Of a DNA stretch of 64,000 bases, positions 29,962 to 39,301 are shown piece by piece. Within the stretch, counting starts at the first letter, position 1, and the number at the start of each line of letters is the position of its first letter. The stretch is from the NCBI GenBank assembly GCA_910575255.1, contig CAJTEM010000002.1, positions 62,001 through 126,000 on the forward strand. Reading direction: 5' to 3'. Source of the stretch: Lachnospiraceae bacterium. GTDB lineage: Bacteria; Bacillota; Clostridia; Lachnospirales; Lachnospiraceae. The notes below the pieces were generated by a model. The model searched no databases and was not told the origin of the DNA. It worked only from the letters and a program-made list of their open reading frames with translations. A program made the position numbers and the translations under genes.

Positions 29962-31659
29962 TTACTGCTTCGGCAGCTTAAACGAACTCTTCAGCGAAAC
30001 GATCCGGTTAAACACCGGCGCTCCTTCCCTGCTGTCCTTGCAATCCGCACAGAAGAATCCATTGCGCACAAACTGAAAGCTGTCATATGCCTTTGCCTCT
30101 GCCAGCGCCGGTTCCACATAGCAGTTCTTCAGCACAGTCAGCGAATTGGGATTCAGATTCAGGGTCCCGTCTTCATTCAGCTTCCCCTTTTCCTCATCGA
30201 CAATATTCTCATACAGCCGGCATTCCACGGTCTTTGCCGTATCTGCCAGCACCCAGTGAATCGTTCCTTTCACCTTTCTTTCACAAAAGCCCGAGCCGCT
30301 CTTCGTCGCGGGATCATAGGTGGCATGAATCACCGTCACCCTGCCTGTCTCATCTTTCTCATATCCGGTACATGTCACAAAATACGCACTCATCAGGCGG
30401 ACCTCATTGCCGGGAAACAGCCGGAAGTATTTCTTCGGCGGCTCCTCCATAAAGTCCTCCCTCTCAATATATAATTCTCTGCCAAACGGCACCATGCGCG
30501 AACCAAGCTCAGGATTCTCCAGATTATTCGGCACCTCAAGAAGCTCGGTCTCTCCCTCCGGGTAGTTGTCGATCACCAGCTTCACCGGATCCAGAATTGC
30601 CATCATCCGCGGCTTCTTCAACTTCAGATCCTCACGGATGCAATATTCCAGCATGGCATAATCCACCGAACTGTTGGCTTTGGCAACCCCTACCAGTTCC
30701 ACGAACATACGGATGGATTCCGGCGTATAGCCCCGGCGGCGCAGGGCAGCAATCGATACCAGACGCGGATCATCCCAGCCGTCTACAATCCCATCCTCCA
30801 CCAGCTTCTTAATATATCGCTTGCCGGTGACCACATTGGTCAGATACAGCTTGGCAAATTCTATCTGCCGCGGCGGATTCTCAAACTCGCACTCCCGCAC
30901 CACCCAGTCATATAGGGGGCGGTGATCTTCGAACTCCAACGTACAGATCGAGTGTGTAATATGCTCAATCGCATCCTCGATCGGATGGGCAAAATCATAC
31001 ATCGGATAGATGCACCACTGATCACCGGTATTGTGATGGCTCATCCTGGCCACACGATAAATAACCGGGTCTCTCATATTGATATTCGGACTTGCCATAT
31101 CGATCCGGGCCCGCAAAACCTTCTCTCCATCCTGAAATCTGCCGGCACGCATCTGTTCAAAAAGCTCCAGATTCTCTTCTATGGAGCGGTTTCTGAAAGG
31201 GCTTTCCTTCCCCGGGGTCTTAAAATCTCCGCGATATTCACGGATTTCTTCCGCACTCAGATCGCAGACGAATGCCTTGCCCTTTTTGATCAGCAGCACG
31301 GCACATTCATACATCTGTTCAAAATAATCGGAGGCAAAAAACAGGCGGTCCTCATAATCAGCCCCCAGCCAGTGGATGTCATCCAGAATCGACTGTACGA
31401 ATTCCGTCTTTTCCTTTGTGGGGTTGGTATCATCGAAACGCATGTTGAATTTGCCGTTGTATTTTTGAGCCAGCCCATAGTTGAGCAAAATGGATTTGGC
31501 ATGTCCGATATGAAGATAACCGTTCGGCTCTGGGGGAAAGCGGGTCTGAACATGATCATACACTCCCTCCGCCAGGTCCTTCTCAATCTCCTGCTCGATA
31601 AAATTTCTCGAAACCACTTCCTTTTCCGCTGTTTCTGGTATTATCTTTTCTTTTTCCAT
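29962..31659 (-). CDS. glnS: Glutaminyl-tRNA synthetase
   Basis: A 565-residue class I synthetase. Signatures: [18 protein letters not shown] (HIGH), [34 protein letters not shown], the KMSKS-equivalent [15 protein letters not shown] and [20 protein letters not shown], then the anticodon-binding beta-barrels with [11 protein letters not shown] and [16 protein letters not shown] direct GlnRS in a clostridium usually reflects an ancient transfer from proteobacteria or eukaryotes; whether GatCAB is also present cannot be told here. Start at 31659 with AAAGGAAAGGACC upstream. Its 5' flank is filled with repeats. Confidence 0.96.
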   Translation of the reverse strand: MEKEKIIPETAEKEVVSRNFIEQEIEKDLAEGVYDHVQTRFPPEPNGYLHIGHAKSILLNYGLAQKYNGKFNMRFDDTNPTKEKTEFVQSILDDIHWLGADYEDRLFFASDYFEQMYECAVLLIKKGKAFVCDLSAEEIREYRGDFKTPGKESPFRNRSIEENLELFEQMRAGRFQDGEKVLRARIDMASPNINMRDPVIYRVARMSHHNTGDQWCIYPMYDFAHPIEDAIEHITHSICTLEFEDHRPLYDWVVRECEFENPPRQIEFAKLYLTNVVTGKRYIKKLVEDGIVDGWDDPRLVSIAALRRRGYTPESIRMFVELVGVAKANSSVDYAMLEYCIREDLKLKKPRMMAILDPVKLVIDNYPEGETELLEVPNNLENPELGSRMVPFGRELYIEREDFMEEPPKKYFRLFPGNEVRLMSAYFVTCTGYEKDETGRVTVIHATYDPATKSGSGFCERKVKGTIHWVLADTAKTVECRLYENIVDEEKGKLNEDGTLNLNPNSLTVLKNCYVEPALAEAKAYDSFQFVRNGFFCADCKDSREGAPVFNRIVSLKSSFKLPKQ

Positions 31660-31772
31660 GTTTCCGGTCCTTTCCTTTACCGCCCGGCATGGGGCCGGGA
31701 AGCTGATGTTGTTATAAAAATATATCTTTTTCGCTCACGCGGTGGCTTTGGTTTTCGCTCCGCTGCTCCGCA

Positions 31773-31816
31773 GGGCGCTCTCCTGCGCTCCGCTGGGCGC
31801 TCTCCTGCGCTCCGCT
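31773..31816. repeat. 22-bp tandem repeat in a GC-rich tract before glnS
   Basis: Two exact copies of a unit starting GGGCGCTCTCCTGCGC, with degenerate neighbours from about 31755 to 31855. Short frames across it on both strands are Arg/Ala/Leu-rich and not protein-like. Confidence 0.85.
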
Positions 31817-31880
31817 GGGCTACTCCGCAGTGCGCTCTCCTCCGCTGCGCTCCGGCTCGCTCACGGGCCCTTGGCCCTAT

Positions 31881-31945
31881 GGAAAAAGGCAGGGAAGAAT
31901 CCGCTTTTGTGCAAGCACAACGCGGATTCTTCCCTGCCTTTTTCC
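31881..31945. repeat. 65-bp near-perfect palindrome upstream of glnS
   Basis: Arms 31881-31904 and 31922-31945 are perfect 24-bp inverted repeats (outer ends GGAAAAAGGCAGG and CCTGCCTTTTTCC). The 17-nt loop contains TTGTGC-AA-GCACAA, so the pairing continues to the centre. It could stop transcripts reading either way. Confidence 0.9.
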
Positions 31946-32037
31946 GCACTGCTCTTTGCTTTCGTGGACATTATACCACACGTTTTTGTTCTTAACAATA
32001 TAAAGGTGGTAGGGCTTAACAGTAAACGCAAAGTTTG

Positions 32038-32328
32038 TGTTATTGTTCACAATCAATGTCAGTTAGTTAAGGAATCGCGAAGCACAGCCAAGGAAACGGG
32101 GAGAGCAGCCATCAGAAATGGTTTGCGAATTTTGACTTTGCAGAGATTTAGAGGTCCTTAAAGTTTGTGAATTTTCGTTTCGTTTTTAGCAAAAATCGGA
32201 AATTTTAGGAATTCTTGATCTCGAAACCGGAAAAAGCAGCAAACCATTTCTGATGGCTGCTCTCCCCGTTTCCTTGGCGTACCTTTCAGAGACGCTTAAC
32301 TAACTGACATTGGGTGTGAACAGTAACA
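32038..32328. repeat. Long inverted-repeat element, copy 1
   Basis: Left arm 32038-32126 and right arm 32239-32328 (about 90 bp each). Ends match as TGTTAYTGTTCACA plus CAATGTCAGTTAGTTAAG; a 20-nt stretch differs between arms; then 39 bp from CCAAGGAAACGGGGAGAG to GGTTTGC match perfectly. The 112-nt core is itself an imperfect inverted repeat (GAGAT...TCCT with AGGA...ATCTC). No reading frame for a transposase. It sits between the reductase-GntR fusion and glnS. Related to 52324-52565. Confidence 0.92.
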
Positions 32329-32360
32329 AGTTTTGGTTTCCTCTGGACAGGACTTTTTTC

Positions 32361-33947
32361 TCAGACAGATGCCCCCAACAGGGATTTTGTGATAATCTCC
32401 GCATCCATGATATGCTTTTCCAGCTCCTGGAAGCATTGGGCGCCGTCGGACAGGCAAAGCTCATACAGACGTTTGTGTTTATCAAAAAAAGTATCTGCAT
32501 ATTCCTGTGCGTAGCCTGCAGAGGTGTTGAAGTTCATCAGGGTGTAAACCAGTTGTGCGTTGCTTTCCCAGGCATTGACCAGAAACATATTGCCTGAGGT
32601 ACGAACCCATGCTCTGTGGAACTGGACATCCAGGTCGTACCAGTCTGTATCGGCGTTTTCCTCCAGGCAGGCCTTCTCGATCTTTGCCAGCACTTCTGCA
32701 ATCAGCGGAAATATCGAATTCTTCTGACTCAGCATCCGCTTTAAGGCCTCCTGCTCCAGCAGCCAGCGGAAATGATAAAGCTCGATTACCTGCTTCTCGG
32801 TAAATTCCACTGCCTCTCTCCGGCCATTCTCATGCGTAAGAATCAATCCCTCATTCGAAAGTATCTGCAATGCCGTCCTCACAGAACTCCTGCTGGCAGA
32901 AAAACGTTTCGCCAGCTGATTTTCCGCCATCTTGTCTCCTTTTTTAATCTTCTGATGCAAAATATCCATCCGCAGCTGATTGGCAATCTTATCCGGAGTG
33001 GCCGGCGAACCCCGATTGACCAGATTGCGTTCGAGAATCATCTCATGAATCTTCTCATTGAGTTCCCTGTTGACCGGCACAGGGATGCCCGCCTCTGCTG
33101 CCATTGCTGTCACGGCATCCCCCAATATCTCAGTCTCCAGCGGTCTTCCCTGCCAGTAATCATGCAGCATGGAAGATCTGCCATGCGGTGTCAGCCGCTG
33201 CAAATCCTCCTCCCAGGCTTTGATATTCTCCTCCCCTAAGGCTACCCCATAATACCTGGCCAGCAGAATCACCTCACGCTGCGCACTCCGCATCTTCTCC
33301 ATCGCCTCAGCGCTTTCCCGCAGCTTCCCATAGTTCATCTGATAAACCGTGCTCGTCTGATTGCAGCCGACATTAATCAAAAATTTCTCCCAAAGCTTAT
33401 ACTCCATATCTGCCGGTACCTGATACGCAATCCCACTCTGCTCCAGAAACCCCGCCACCCGTTTCACTCTGGGAGACCACGTCTCGTTTTTCTTTTCTCC
33501 GAAGTAAAGACAGCCGCACCGGTTGCAGGTAACCTGGCTCTCCTTTCTGTTGGTATCTGCTCCGGTAACTGTCGCATAAAGCACATGCTCACTGCCGAAG
33601 GCTTCCGTCAACCGTCTCTCGCTATCCAGTCCGTTCAGCAAAGAAAGCAAAATCGTATTCTCATCGATCCATACTGCCAGATTCTGCACCGCCTCCTGCA
33701 GATGATATGACTTTACTGCCAGAATCACCAGATCCACCGGCCCATTTCTGCCCTCTTTCCATGAAACATAATCAATATTCAGCCTCTCTCCGTTAACGAA
33801 AATCGGATCCTTTTTATATTTTTGCAGATTTCTGACAATCCCATACAATCTGACCTCCCGGTTATTCTTTGCAATCTGTCTCGCATATCCGGCCCCCATA
33901 GCACCCAGCCCGACAATCGCCACACTCCGGATTCCATCCTTTTCCAT
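32361..33947 (-). CDS. Fusion of ketopantoate-reductase-like enzyme and GntR/FCD regulator
   Basis: A single uninterrupted 528-residue frame. Residues 9-310 form an ApbA/PanE-type reductase: Rossmann motif VAIVGLGAMGAG, ILAVKSYH (K79), LLNGLD (N105), and the C-terminal domain with the catalytic-type Lys in YKLWEKFLINVGCNQ (K188). Residues about 318-382 form a GntR winged helix (MAENQLAKRFSASRSSVRTAL). About 385-519 is an FCD ligand domain with metal-type residues D440, H444, H491 and H512. Start set at 33947 (MEKDGIRSVAIVG) behind AGAGAGG; other in-frame starts lie up to 8 codons earlier. It follows the TRAP/kinase/aldolase genes with its own promoter and probably controls them. A separate reductase role in the same pathway is likely too. 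Confidence 0.9.
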   Translation of the reverse strand: MEKDGIRSVAIVGLGAMGAGYARQIAKNNREVRLYGIVRNLQKYKKDPIFVNGERLNIDYVSWKEGRNGPVDLVILAVKSYHLQEAVQNLAVWIDENTILLSLLNGLDSERRLTEAFGSEHVLYATVTGADTNRKESQVTCNRCGCLYFGEKKNETWSPRVKRVAGFLEQSGIAYQVPADMEYKLWEKFLINVGCNQTSTVYQMNYGKLRESAEAMEKMRSAQREVILLARYYGVALGEENIKAWEEDLQRLTPHGRSSMLHDYWQGRPLETEILGDAVTAMAAEAGIPVPVNRELNEKIHEMILERNLVNRGSPATPDKIANQLRMDILHQKIKKGDKMAENQLAKRFSASRSSVRTALQILSNEGLILTHENGRREAVEFTEKQVIELYHFRWLLEQEALKRMLSQKNSIFPLIAEVLAKIEKACLEENADTDWYDLDVQFHRAWVRTSGNMFLVNAWESNAQLVYTLMNFNTSAGYAQEYADTFFDKHKRLYELCLSDGAQCFQELEKHIMDAEIITKSLLGASV

Positions 33948-34001
33948 CCTCCCCATCCTCTCTCTGGACAAGTCTGTGTCACCACTCTTTTCAACAAAAA
34001 T

Positions 34002-34030
34002 ATTTTACGAGGAAAAACGGGATTCCGCAA
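34002..34030 (-). promoter_or_regulatory. Promoter of the reductase-GntR fusion gene
   Basis: Minus strand: TTGCGG (34025-34030), 17-nt spacer, TAAAAT (34002-34007), 55 bp before the start. About 85 bp further upstream AACCGACATTG resembles a half of the dctP palindrome (CGACATT). Confidence 0.6.
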
Positions 34031-34208
34031 GAATTATTTTAGAAATACACAACAGAATTTTATGCTGACCGCTGCTTTTCATGGAGTGGGGCGGAGCTCG
34101 AATATCCCTTCCCTAAATGAACCGACATTGTTTCACAGGTTGGTTCCAGATTGATTCTTTCGATGCCGGCGGGTGCCAGCTCTGAAAAAGGGTACTTTTT
34201 TGTAAAAC

Positions 34209-34958
34209 TCATTGCACCTGCTCCCGCATCGCAAGTATCCCCTTTTTCAGTAACCCCATCTCGCTGTCACAGCTAAACATCGTCATTCCCATCCTCCGGC
34301 ATTTCCGGATCAGATCCGCCCTGGAGCTGATGATCCCGCACGGCAGCCCACATGCTTTCGCCGCATCCGTCACCTGCACCATACTCTCCTCCAGACCCGG
34401 AACCGCGAAATCACCGATCCCTCCCAGATCACATGCCAGATCATTGGGACCGATCCAGACCCCGTCCAGGCCGGAAATACTCAGAATTTCTCTGATTTGC
34501 TTCACCCCTCTTTTCGTCTCAATCTGGACAAAAAGCATGACACGCTCATTGGCCTGCCTCGTATATTCTGTCAGCACGCCGGGATTGTAATTGCTGTGGG
34601 GGCGCATGGTGGAAATCCCCCTTTTTCCCTCAGGCGCATATCTCCCGAACCGAACCAGCTGTTCCGCCTGTTTTACACTCTCCGTCATGGGTACCAGAAG
34701 CCCGTCCGCTCCCGCATCCAGATATTTCTGAATACATTCCCGATCAGCCGACGGAATTCGTACGATCATCGGAAAACGGATTCCGTTAGCAACCGCCGCG
34801 AGCGCAGATACCTGCGAATAATCGAAACTTCCATGCTCACAATCGACAATTACATAATCAAGACCAGCCGCCTGCATGAGGCGCAGCAGATTCGGTGCTG
34901 CCACCTCTGATAAAAACATGCCTGTCAACTCTTCACCTGCCCGAATCCGCTGTCTCAT
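34209..34958 (-). CDS. HpcH/HpaI-type aldolase (2-oxo-3-deoxy acid aldolase)
   Basis: A 249-residue class II aldolase of the RhmA/GarL/HpaI family, which splits 2-oxo-3-deoxy sugar acids (or 4-hydroxy-2-oxo acids) to pyruvate plus an aldehyde using a divalent metal. Motifs: VIVDCEHGSFDY with the catalytic base His, RIPSADRECIQKYLDAGADGLLVPM, MLFVQIETKRGVKQI (metal Glu) and DGVWIGPNDLACDLG (metal Asp). The start codon lies 26 nt inside the end of the kinase gene, with GGAGGAAAGG in front. With the TRAP transporter and kinase it forms a catabolic set; the exact substrate is not readable. Confidence 0.9.
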   Translation of the reverse strand: MRQRIRAGEELTGMFLSEVAAPNLLRLMQAAGLDYVIVDCEHGSFDYSQVSALAAVANGIRFPMIVRIPSADRECIQKYLDAGADGLLVPMTESVKQAEQLVRFGRYAPEGKRGISTMRPHSNYNPGVLTEYTRQANERVMLFVQIETKRGVKQIREILSISGLDGVWIGPNDLACDLGGIGDFAVPGLEESMVQVTDAAKACGLPCGIISSRADLIRKCRRMGMTMFSCDSEMGLLKKGILAMREQVQ

Positions 34959-36318
34959 TTCCTTTCCTCCCTGGATTTTCCTTTTTGTCTATGCAGTGCA
35001 GAATCAGCTTCTGCATGCCGGCGAACACCTCATCCTCCTGTGCACAGACAATCCGCTCCGCGCCGAACTGCCGGCAGATTGCTTCCTGCAGCAGGGGATT
35101 TTTCAACAAGGCGCCGCCTGTGAAATAGATCCGTCCTGAGAATGCCTTCGGACCCCGAAGTACCTGAGCGTACTTGTGGTACGCCCTTCCAAAGTCCGCC
35201 GCTGTCGCTCCGATCACCGTTTGAAGTGTAAAATTCTCATGAGTGATATGGCGGATGCTCCCATCTGCCAGCCGATCCGGCAGTTCATAAAATCCACAGT
35301 CCACCTCCAGACCTCTGGTTTCTCCCCAGCCCTCCTGAAGATAGATCTGCTGCCAGACCTCCTCGCGCTTCAGAGAAACATGAAAGATCTTTTCGCCCAC
35401 ATCCCGGATATAATCAATCTGTACGTCAAAATTCCTCCCGCCTGGCATACAGGATATGACATTACAGAAATTTCCGTCATAAAAAGGCCGTATTTCATAA
35501 TTCCCAGGTACAAATTCATCCGACAGATAAATCAGCTGTCCGCTGGTGCCGATATTCATCACCAGATCCCCTGACCTGGCACTCGTCCCGTAAACGCTGG
35601 TCTGCACATCTCCCACATCCGGAAATACCTGAACACAAATATTCCCTTCCTCATAAGTACCGCAGCATTCCAGTTCCTTCGTGATCCTGGGAAGCCGGAT
35701 AAAATCCAGACCGATCTCTTCCAGCATATCTCTCCTCCAGGTATTGGTCAAAATATCGGCAAATCCCAGCGGCGCCGCATTGGTAATATGGCACACCCCA
35801 TTTCCTGTCAATTTCCGGATAATGTAAGATCCCAGCGTATCAATCCTGGTACTTTGCTTTCTGGACAGCTTCTCCTCCTCAAACAGAGCATACAGATTGC
35901 AAAAGGCCATCGCAGGTTTGATATAAACGCCATTCGCAAGCATATCCGCTCTGGAAAATCTGGCTCTGAGTTCCTCCAGATAGCTGATTCCTGTATCTGC
36001 TCTTGTTTTTAAGCAACGGGTATCCTGCCATGAGATATACATATCCTCTGCCAGCTGCGGATGTGATATCACGCATCCGTGCTGCTGAGTGGAAAGCAGA
36101 ATTCCGGCCGTATCCGAAGCAATGCCGCAGAACTCCCGGATAATTCTCTGCACAATTTCTACAAATTCCCGGGCATGGTTCTCATAATACAAACGGCCCC
36201 TGTCCGATCTTTTCTCAGGTGTAGGATATTTTTTTCTGGCAATCTGCCGGTTTTCTTCCGCATCAAAGAGTCCGGCCTTTATAAAGGTACTGCCCAAATC
36301 TACTGTTATGTATTTCAT
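34933..36318 (-). CDS. FGGY-family carbohydrate kinase
   Basis: A 461-residue sugar kinase. N-terminal phosphate loop YITVDLGSTFIKAGLFD, STQQHGCVI, WQDTR with the catalytic-type Asp region, the second ATP site NIGTSGQLIYL and the FTGGALLKNPLLQEAI adenosine motif are all present. It resembles the sedoheptulokinase-like branch of FGGY more than xylulo- or glycerol kinase, but this is an impression. Start 9 bp after the dctM stop, with GAGGG 6 nt upstream. It likely phosphorylates the imported compound or its reduced product before aldol cleavage. Confidence 0.88.
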   Translation of the reverse strand: MKYITVDLGSTFIKAGLFDAEENRQIARKKYPTPEKRSDRGRLYYENHAREFVEIVQRIIREFCGIASDTAGILLSTQQHGCVISHPQLAEDMYISWQDTRCLKTRADTGISYLEELRARFSRADMLANGVYIKPAMAFCNLYALFEEEKLSRKQSTRIDTLGSYIIRKLTGNGVCHITNAAPLGFADILTNTWRRDMLEEIGLDFIRLPRITKELECCGTYEEGNICVQVFPDVGDVQTSVYGTSARSGDLVMNIGTSGQLIYLSDEFVPGNYEIRPFYDGNFCNVISCMPGGRNFDVQIDYIRDVGEKIFHVSLKREEVWQQIYLQEGWGETRGLEVDCGFYELPDRLADGSIRHITHENFTLQTVIGATAADFGRAYHKYAQVLRGPKAFSGRIYFTGGALLKNPLLQEAICRQFGAERIVCAQEDEVFAGMQKLILHCIDKKENPGRKGNETADSGR

Positions 36319-36327
36319 TTCTGCCCT

Positions 36328-37623
36328 CTATCGCATCAACATGTCGGGAATCCCGGTTACAATTCCCGGAAATGCCCACAAAACTACCACCTCTGCCATC
36401 AGAACCGCCAAAAACGGCCAAAGCTTTTTGCATACCTGTTCCATAGATAAATGTTCAATGCTGCAGGTTGTCATAAGCACCACCCCGACCGGAGGGGTAA
36501 TATTCCCGATCATGGCGATTACAATGATACAGATCCCGGCATGAACCGGATCAAAGCCAGCAGCATTTAAAAGCGGCAGAACCATGGGCACAAATACCAT
36601 GATGTTGACATTGGGATCGCTTAAGCATCCCAGAACCAAAAATAATATCGTAATACACAAAGCCACGAGAAATCTGCTGTCTCCGGCAAATGCAGTCAGA
36701 AGCGCATACAGCTTCATCTGCAGATTCTCCGCCGTCATGACAAAGCTGAAGCACTTGGCCGCCGGAATCACTAAAAGTACGGACCCACTGGTGACAAATA
36801 CGCTCTTCAGGCTTTCGATAAAATCCGAAGGCTTCATCGTCCGATAAACCAAAATCCCCAAAATAAGCGCGTATAATACTGCCAGTGCCGCCGCCTCCGT
36901 GGTTGTCACAATCCCCAGATAGATTCCGCCCAGCAGAATCACCGGAGTCAGAAGCGGCAGAATACAGGACAAAAAGGAACCCAAAAGCTGCGCCAGATAA
37001 AACCGCCACCCCTGCCACTGCAGTCCGGACGAATGATTCCGGACGGAATACAGCCATACATAAGCCATCAGAATCAGCCCCATGATAAAACCGGGCAGAA
37101 TTCCTCCAAAAAGCAGACGTCCCACAGACACATTGGCAACCATAGCGTAGACGACTGCCGGAATACTCGGCGGAATAATCGGTCCTACCGTGGAGGACGC
37201 TACCGTCGTTGCGGCACTGAAGCCTTCGTCAAATCCTTCATCCACCATCGCCTGATAGGCCAGATGGCCGATTCCTCCGGCATCAGCCACCGCACTTCCC
37301 GACATTCCGGCAAAAATAATGCTGGTCGTGATATTCACGTGCCCCATTCCTCCGGGAATATATCCCACCAGATCCCGGCAAAATTTAAAAATCCGGTCTG
37401 CCACTGAGGTCCGGTTCATCACCTCGGCGGTCAGAATAAACAAAGGGATCGCCACCAGGGCAAAATTATTCAGGCCCGTGAACATCTTCGTTCCCATAAT
37501 GGCAAGCCCCATCCCACTGCTCAGGGCATAGAGAAAGGAGGACACAATCATGGCAGCGGCAATCGGCATTCCCAACAGAAAAAACATCAGAAAGCTGACT
37601 AAAAACAAAGCCATATCAGACAT
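36328..37623 (-). CDS. dctM: TRAP transporter large permease DctM
   Basis: A 431-residue protein with about twelve membrane segments, the transport subunit of a tripartite ATP-independent periplasmic transporter. Family marks: FFLLGMPIAAAMIV near the N-terminus, FAGMSGSAVADAGGIGHL, SSTVGPIIPPSIPAVVYAM, and SDPNVNIMVFVPMVLPLL. These systems use an ion gradient to import organic or sugar acids. One base separates its start from the dctQ stop. Confidence 0.95.
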   Translation of the reverse strand: MSDMALFLVSFLMFFLLGMPIAAAMIVSSFLYALSSGMGLAIMGTKMFTGLNNFALVAIPLFILTAEVMNRTSVADRIFKFCRDLVGYIPGGMGHVNITTSIIFAGMSGSAVADAGGIGHLAYQAMVDEGFDEGFSAATTVASSTVGPIIPPSIPAVVYAMVANVSVGRLLFGGILPGFIMGLILMAYVWLYSVRNHSSGLQWQGWRFYLAQLLGSFLSCILPLLTPVILLGGIYLGIVTTTEAAALAVLYALILGILVYRTMKPSDFIESLKSVFVTSGSVLLVIPAAKCFSFVMTAENLQMKLYALLTAFAGDSRFLVALCITILFLVLGCLSDPNVNIMVFVPMVLPLLNAAGFDPVHAGICIIVIAMIGNITPPVGVVLMTTCSIEHLSMEQVCKKLWPFLAVLMAEVVVLWAFPGIVTGIPDMLMR

Positions 37624-37624
37624 A

Positions 37625-38137
37625 TCAGATTCCCCTCCTCTTATTATCCCTGTTCTTCATCCATTCCCTGGTGTCAGAAATCAGATTGCATAGAATATGA
37701 AAGCTCATCAGTCCAAAACTGACCGGCAGAATCGCATACACATATTTCAGAGGAATCCGCATCACATTGGATATGGCAAGCTGTCCTAACAATGTGATCA
37801 ATTCCGGAAGATACCGAACAAAAAATACAATCATAATCCCATTCATCACCTGCCGGATAAAAAAACGAACCGTACTCGGAAACATTCCGGTCAAAGCTGT
37901 CACATTCAGATGCTTGTCCTCACCTGCCGTATAAGCAGCTGCCAGAAATCCCATCCACACAAATAGAAACTGATTCAGCTCGTCCGACCAGTTCAGTCCG
38001 CTTTGCAGACAATAGCGCAATGCCGCATTACTGATCATCACAATAAACAGCACCCCCAGACAGATACAGCCCAACGCCTTCTCTGCCCGCTTCAGCCGGG
38101 TATTCAGCCAAACCATCCCTCTAAAGGCCTGTTCCAT
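37625..38137 (-). CDS. dctQ: TRAP transporter small permease DctQ
   Basis: A 170-residue protein with four membrane helices (about 21-42, 53-72, 90-112, 130-155) and the DctQ signature SGLNWSDELNQFLFVWMGFLAA. GAAGGAGG stands before the ATG. It pairs with DctM; both are needed to accept solute from the binding protein. Confidence 0.95.
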   Translation of the reverse strand: MEQAFRGMVWLNTRLKRAEKALGCICLGVLFIVMISNAALRYCLQSGLNWSDELNQFLFVWMGFLAAAYTAGEDKHLNVTALTGMFPSTVRFFIRQVMNGIMIVFFVRYLPELITLLGQLAISNVMRIPLKYVYAILPVSFGLMSFHILCNLISDTREWMKNRDNKRRGI

Positions 38138-38165
38138 ATTTGCCTTCCTCCTTCATCGTAATTCC

Positions 38166-39254
38166 TTATTTCATTTCCTGAATCTGACTGTACCAATCCT
38201 GCCAGGCCGGATAGTCAGCCACCACCTGCCTGGCATTTTCCTGAAACGGAGCAGTGTCAATATCCTCCAGCAAGGTCATGCCATTCATTACACACTCTTC
38301 TATCAGCGTCGCTTCATTCTCCACAACCATCTGATCCACATAGTCTCCCATATTGAGGAATACCTCCTCAAAAATCGCCCGATCTTCATCCGACAAAGAA
38401 TCCCACAGCTTTTCATTGATAATCGTCGAGGAACAGGCCAGCATATGGCGGGTCATAATCAGGTATTTCTGCACCTCATAAAATTTCATGGTCACAATCT
38501 GGGTCACCGGATTCTCCTGGCAGTCCGCCACCCCTGTCTGCAGAGACATATACACATCTTCAATAGGAATCGAGGTAATCGCCACACGAAATACATCTTT
38601 CAGGGTAGAATAAGGTTCAAAATTCACACATCGAAGCGTCAGGCCGTTAAAATCCTCCAGGGTGCGGATCTCCTTATTCGCCGTCAGATTGCGGAAGCCA
38701 AAATTATACATATTCAGCTGACGGACTCCGCCCACTGCCTTGCCGATCTCCTCTCTCATCTCACTGCAGAGTTCGCTTTCCTTAAATGTCCGCCAGTGCT
38801 CATAACTGTCAAAACAATAAGGCGCAAACAGTACTCCCCCTGACTCAAGCCAGTCCGATGCACTGTCCAGACAGGCGATATCAAGCGTTCCCATCTGACA
38901 GGCCGTAATACTGTCTGCATAGTTGCCATACGTTCCATTCGCAAATATCGTCAGCTGGTAACGTCCCCCTGTCTTCTCATAAAGCTCCCCGGATGCCTGC
39001 AGATATGCCTGATGAACCGGATGCGTCTCCGCAAAAACATGAGACACCTTGAGATTTACCGTCTCGCTGTCGGCCTCCTCCACTGCCTTTGTCGTCTCCG
39101 CTTCTTCCTCTCCAGAAACATCCTCACTTTCCTTCTTGCCTTCACTCGCGGTATTCTCTGCCCTCTTTGTCTGTGAAACTGCCTCCCCTCCCTTACATCC
39201 TGCAAGCCCCACTGCCATTGCCAGAATCAATCCCATAGCTGCTAGCCTTTTCAT
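38166..39254 (-). CDS. dctP: TRAP transporter solute-binding lipoprotein DctP
   Basis: A 362-residue lipoprotein. The signal peptide MKRLAAMGLILAMAVGLAGC ends in a lipobox (LAGC), followed by a Glu/Ser/Thr-rich spacer (about 25-60) that tethers it outside the cytoplasmic membrane. The DctP domain begins VNLKVSHVFAETHPVHQAYLQ and contains the carboxylate-binding Arg region NGLTLRCVNFEPY, then QTGVADCQENPV. Start at the ATG 39254, 8 nt after AAGGAG; a TTG two codons earlier is unlikely. First gene of the operon, behind a promoter with a palindromic operator. Confidence 0.95.
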   Translation of the reverse strand: MKRLAAMGLILAMAVGLAGCKGGEAVSQTKRAENTASEGKKESEDVSGEEEAETTKAVEEADSETVNLKVSHVFAETHPVHQAYLQASGELYEKTGGRYQLTIFANGTYGNYADSITACQMGTLDIACLDSASDWLESGGVLFAPYCFDSYEHWRTFKESELCSEMREEIGKAVGGVRQLNMYNFGFRNLTANKEIRTLEDFNGLTLRCVNFEPYSTLKDVFRVAITSIPIEDVYMSLQTGVADCQENPVTQIVTMKFYEVQKYLIMTRHMLACSSTIINEKLWDSLSDEDRAIFEEVFLNMGDYVDQMVVENEATLIEECVMNGMTLLEDIDTAPFQENARQVVADYPAWQDWYSQIQEMK

Positions 39255-39301
39255 ACGCAATTCTCCTTTTTCCTTTAGAATTTCAGTTATTTCCTGTATT
39301 T

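Noticed and set aside
31742-32161. Frames across the GC-rich tract before glnS
   Set aside because: Leu/Arg/Ala runs come from 22-bp repeats; no start site or homology expected.
32038-32328. Copy 1 of the inverted repeat as a classical insertion sequence
   Set aside because: Too short for a transposase, no frame inside, and the arms reach far into the element; at most a non-autonomous element.
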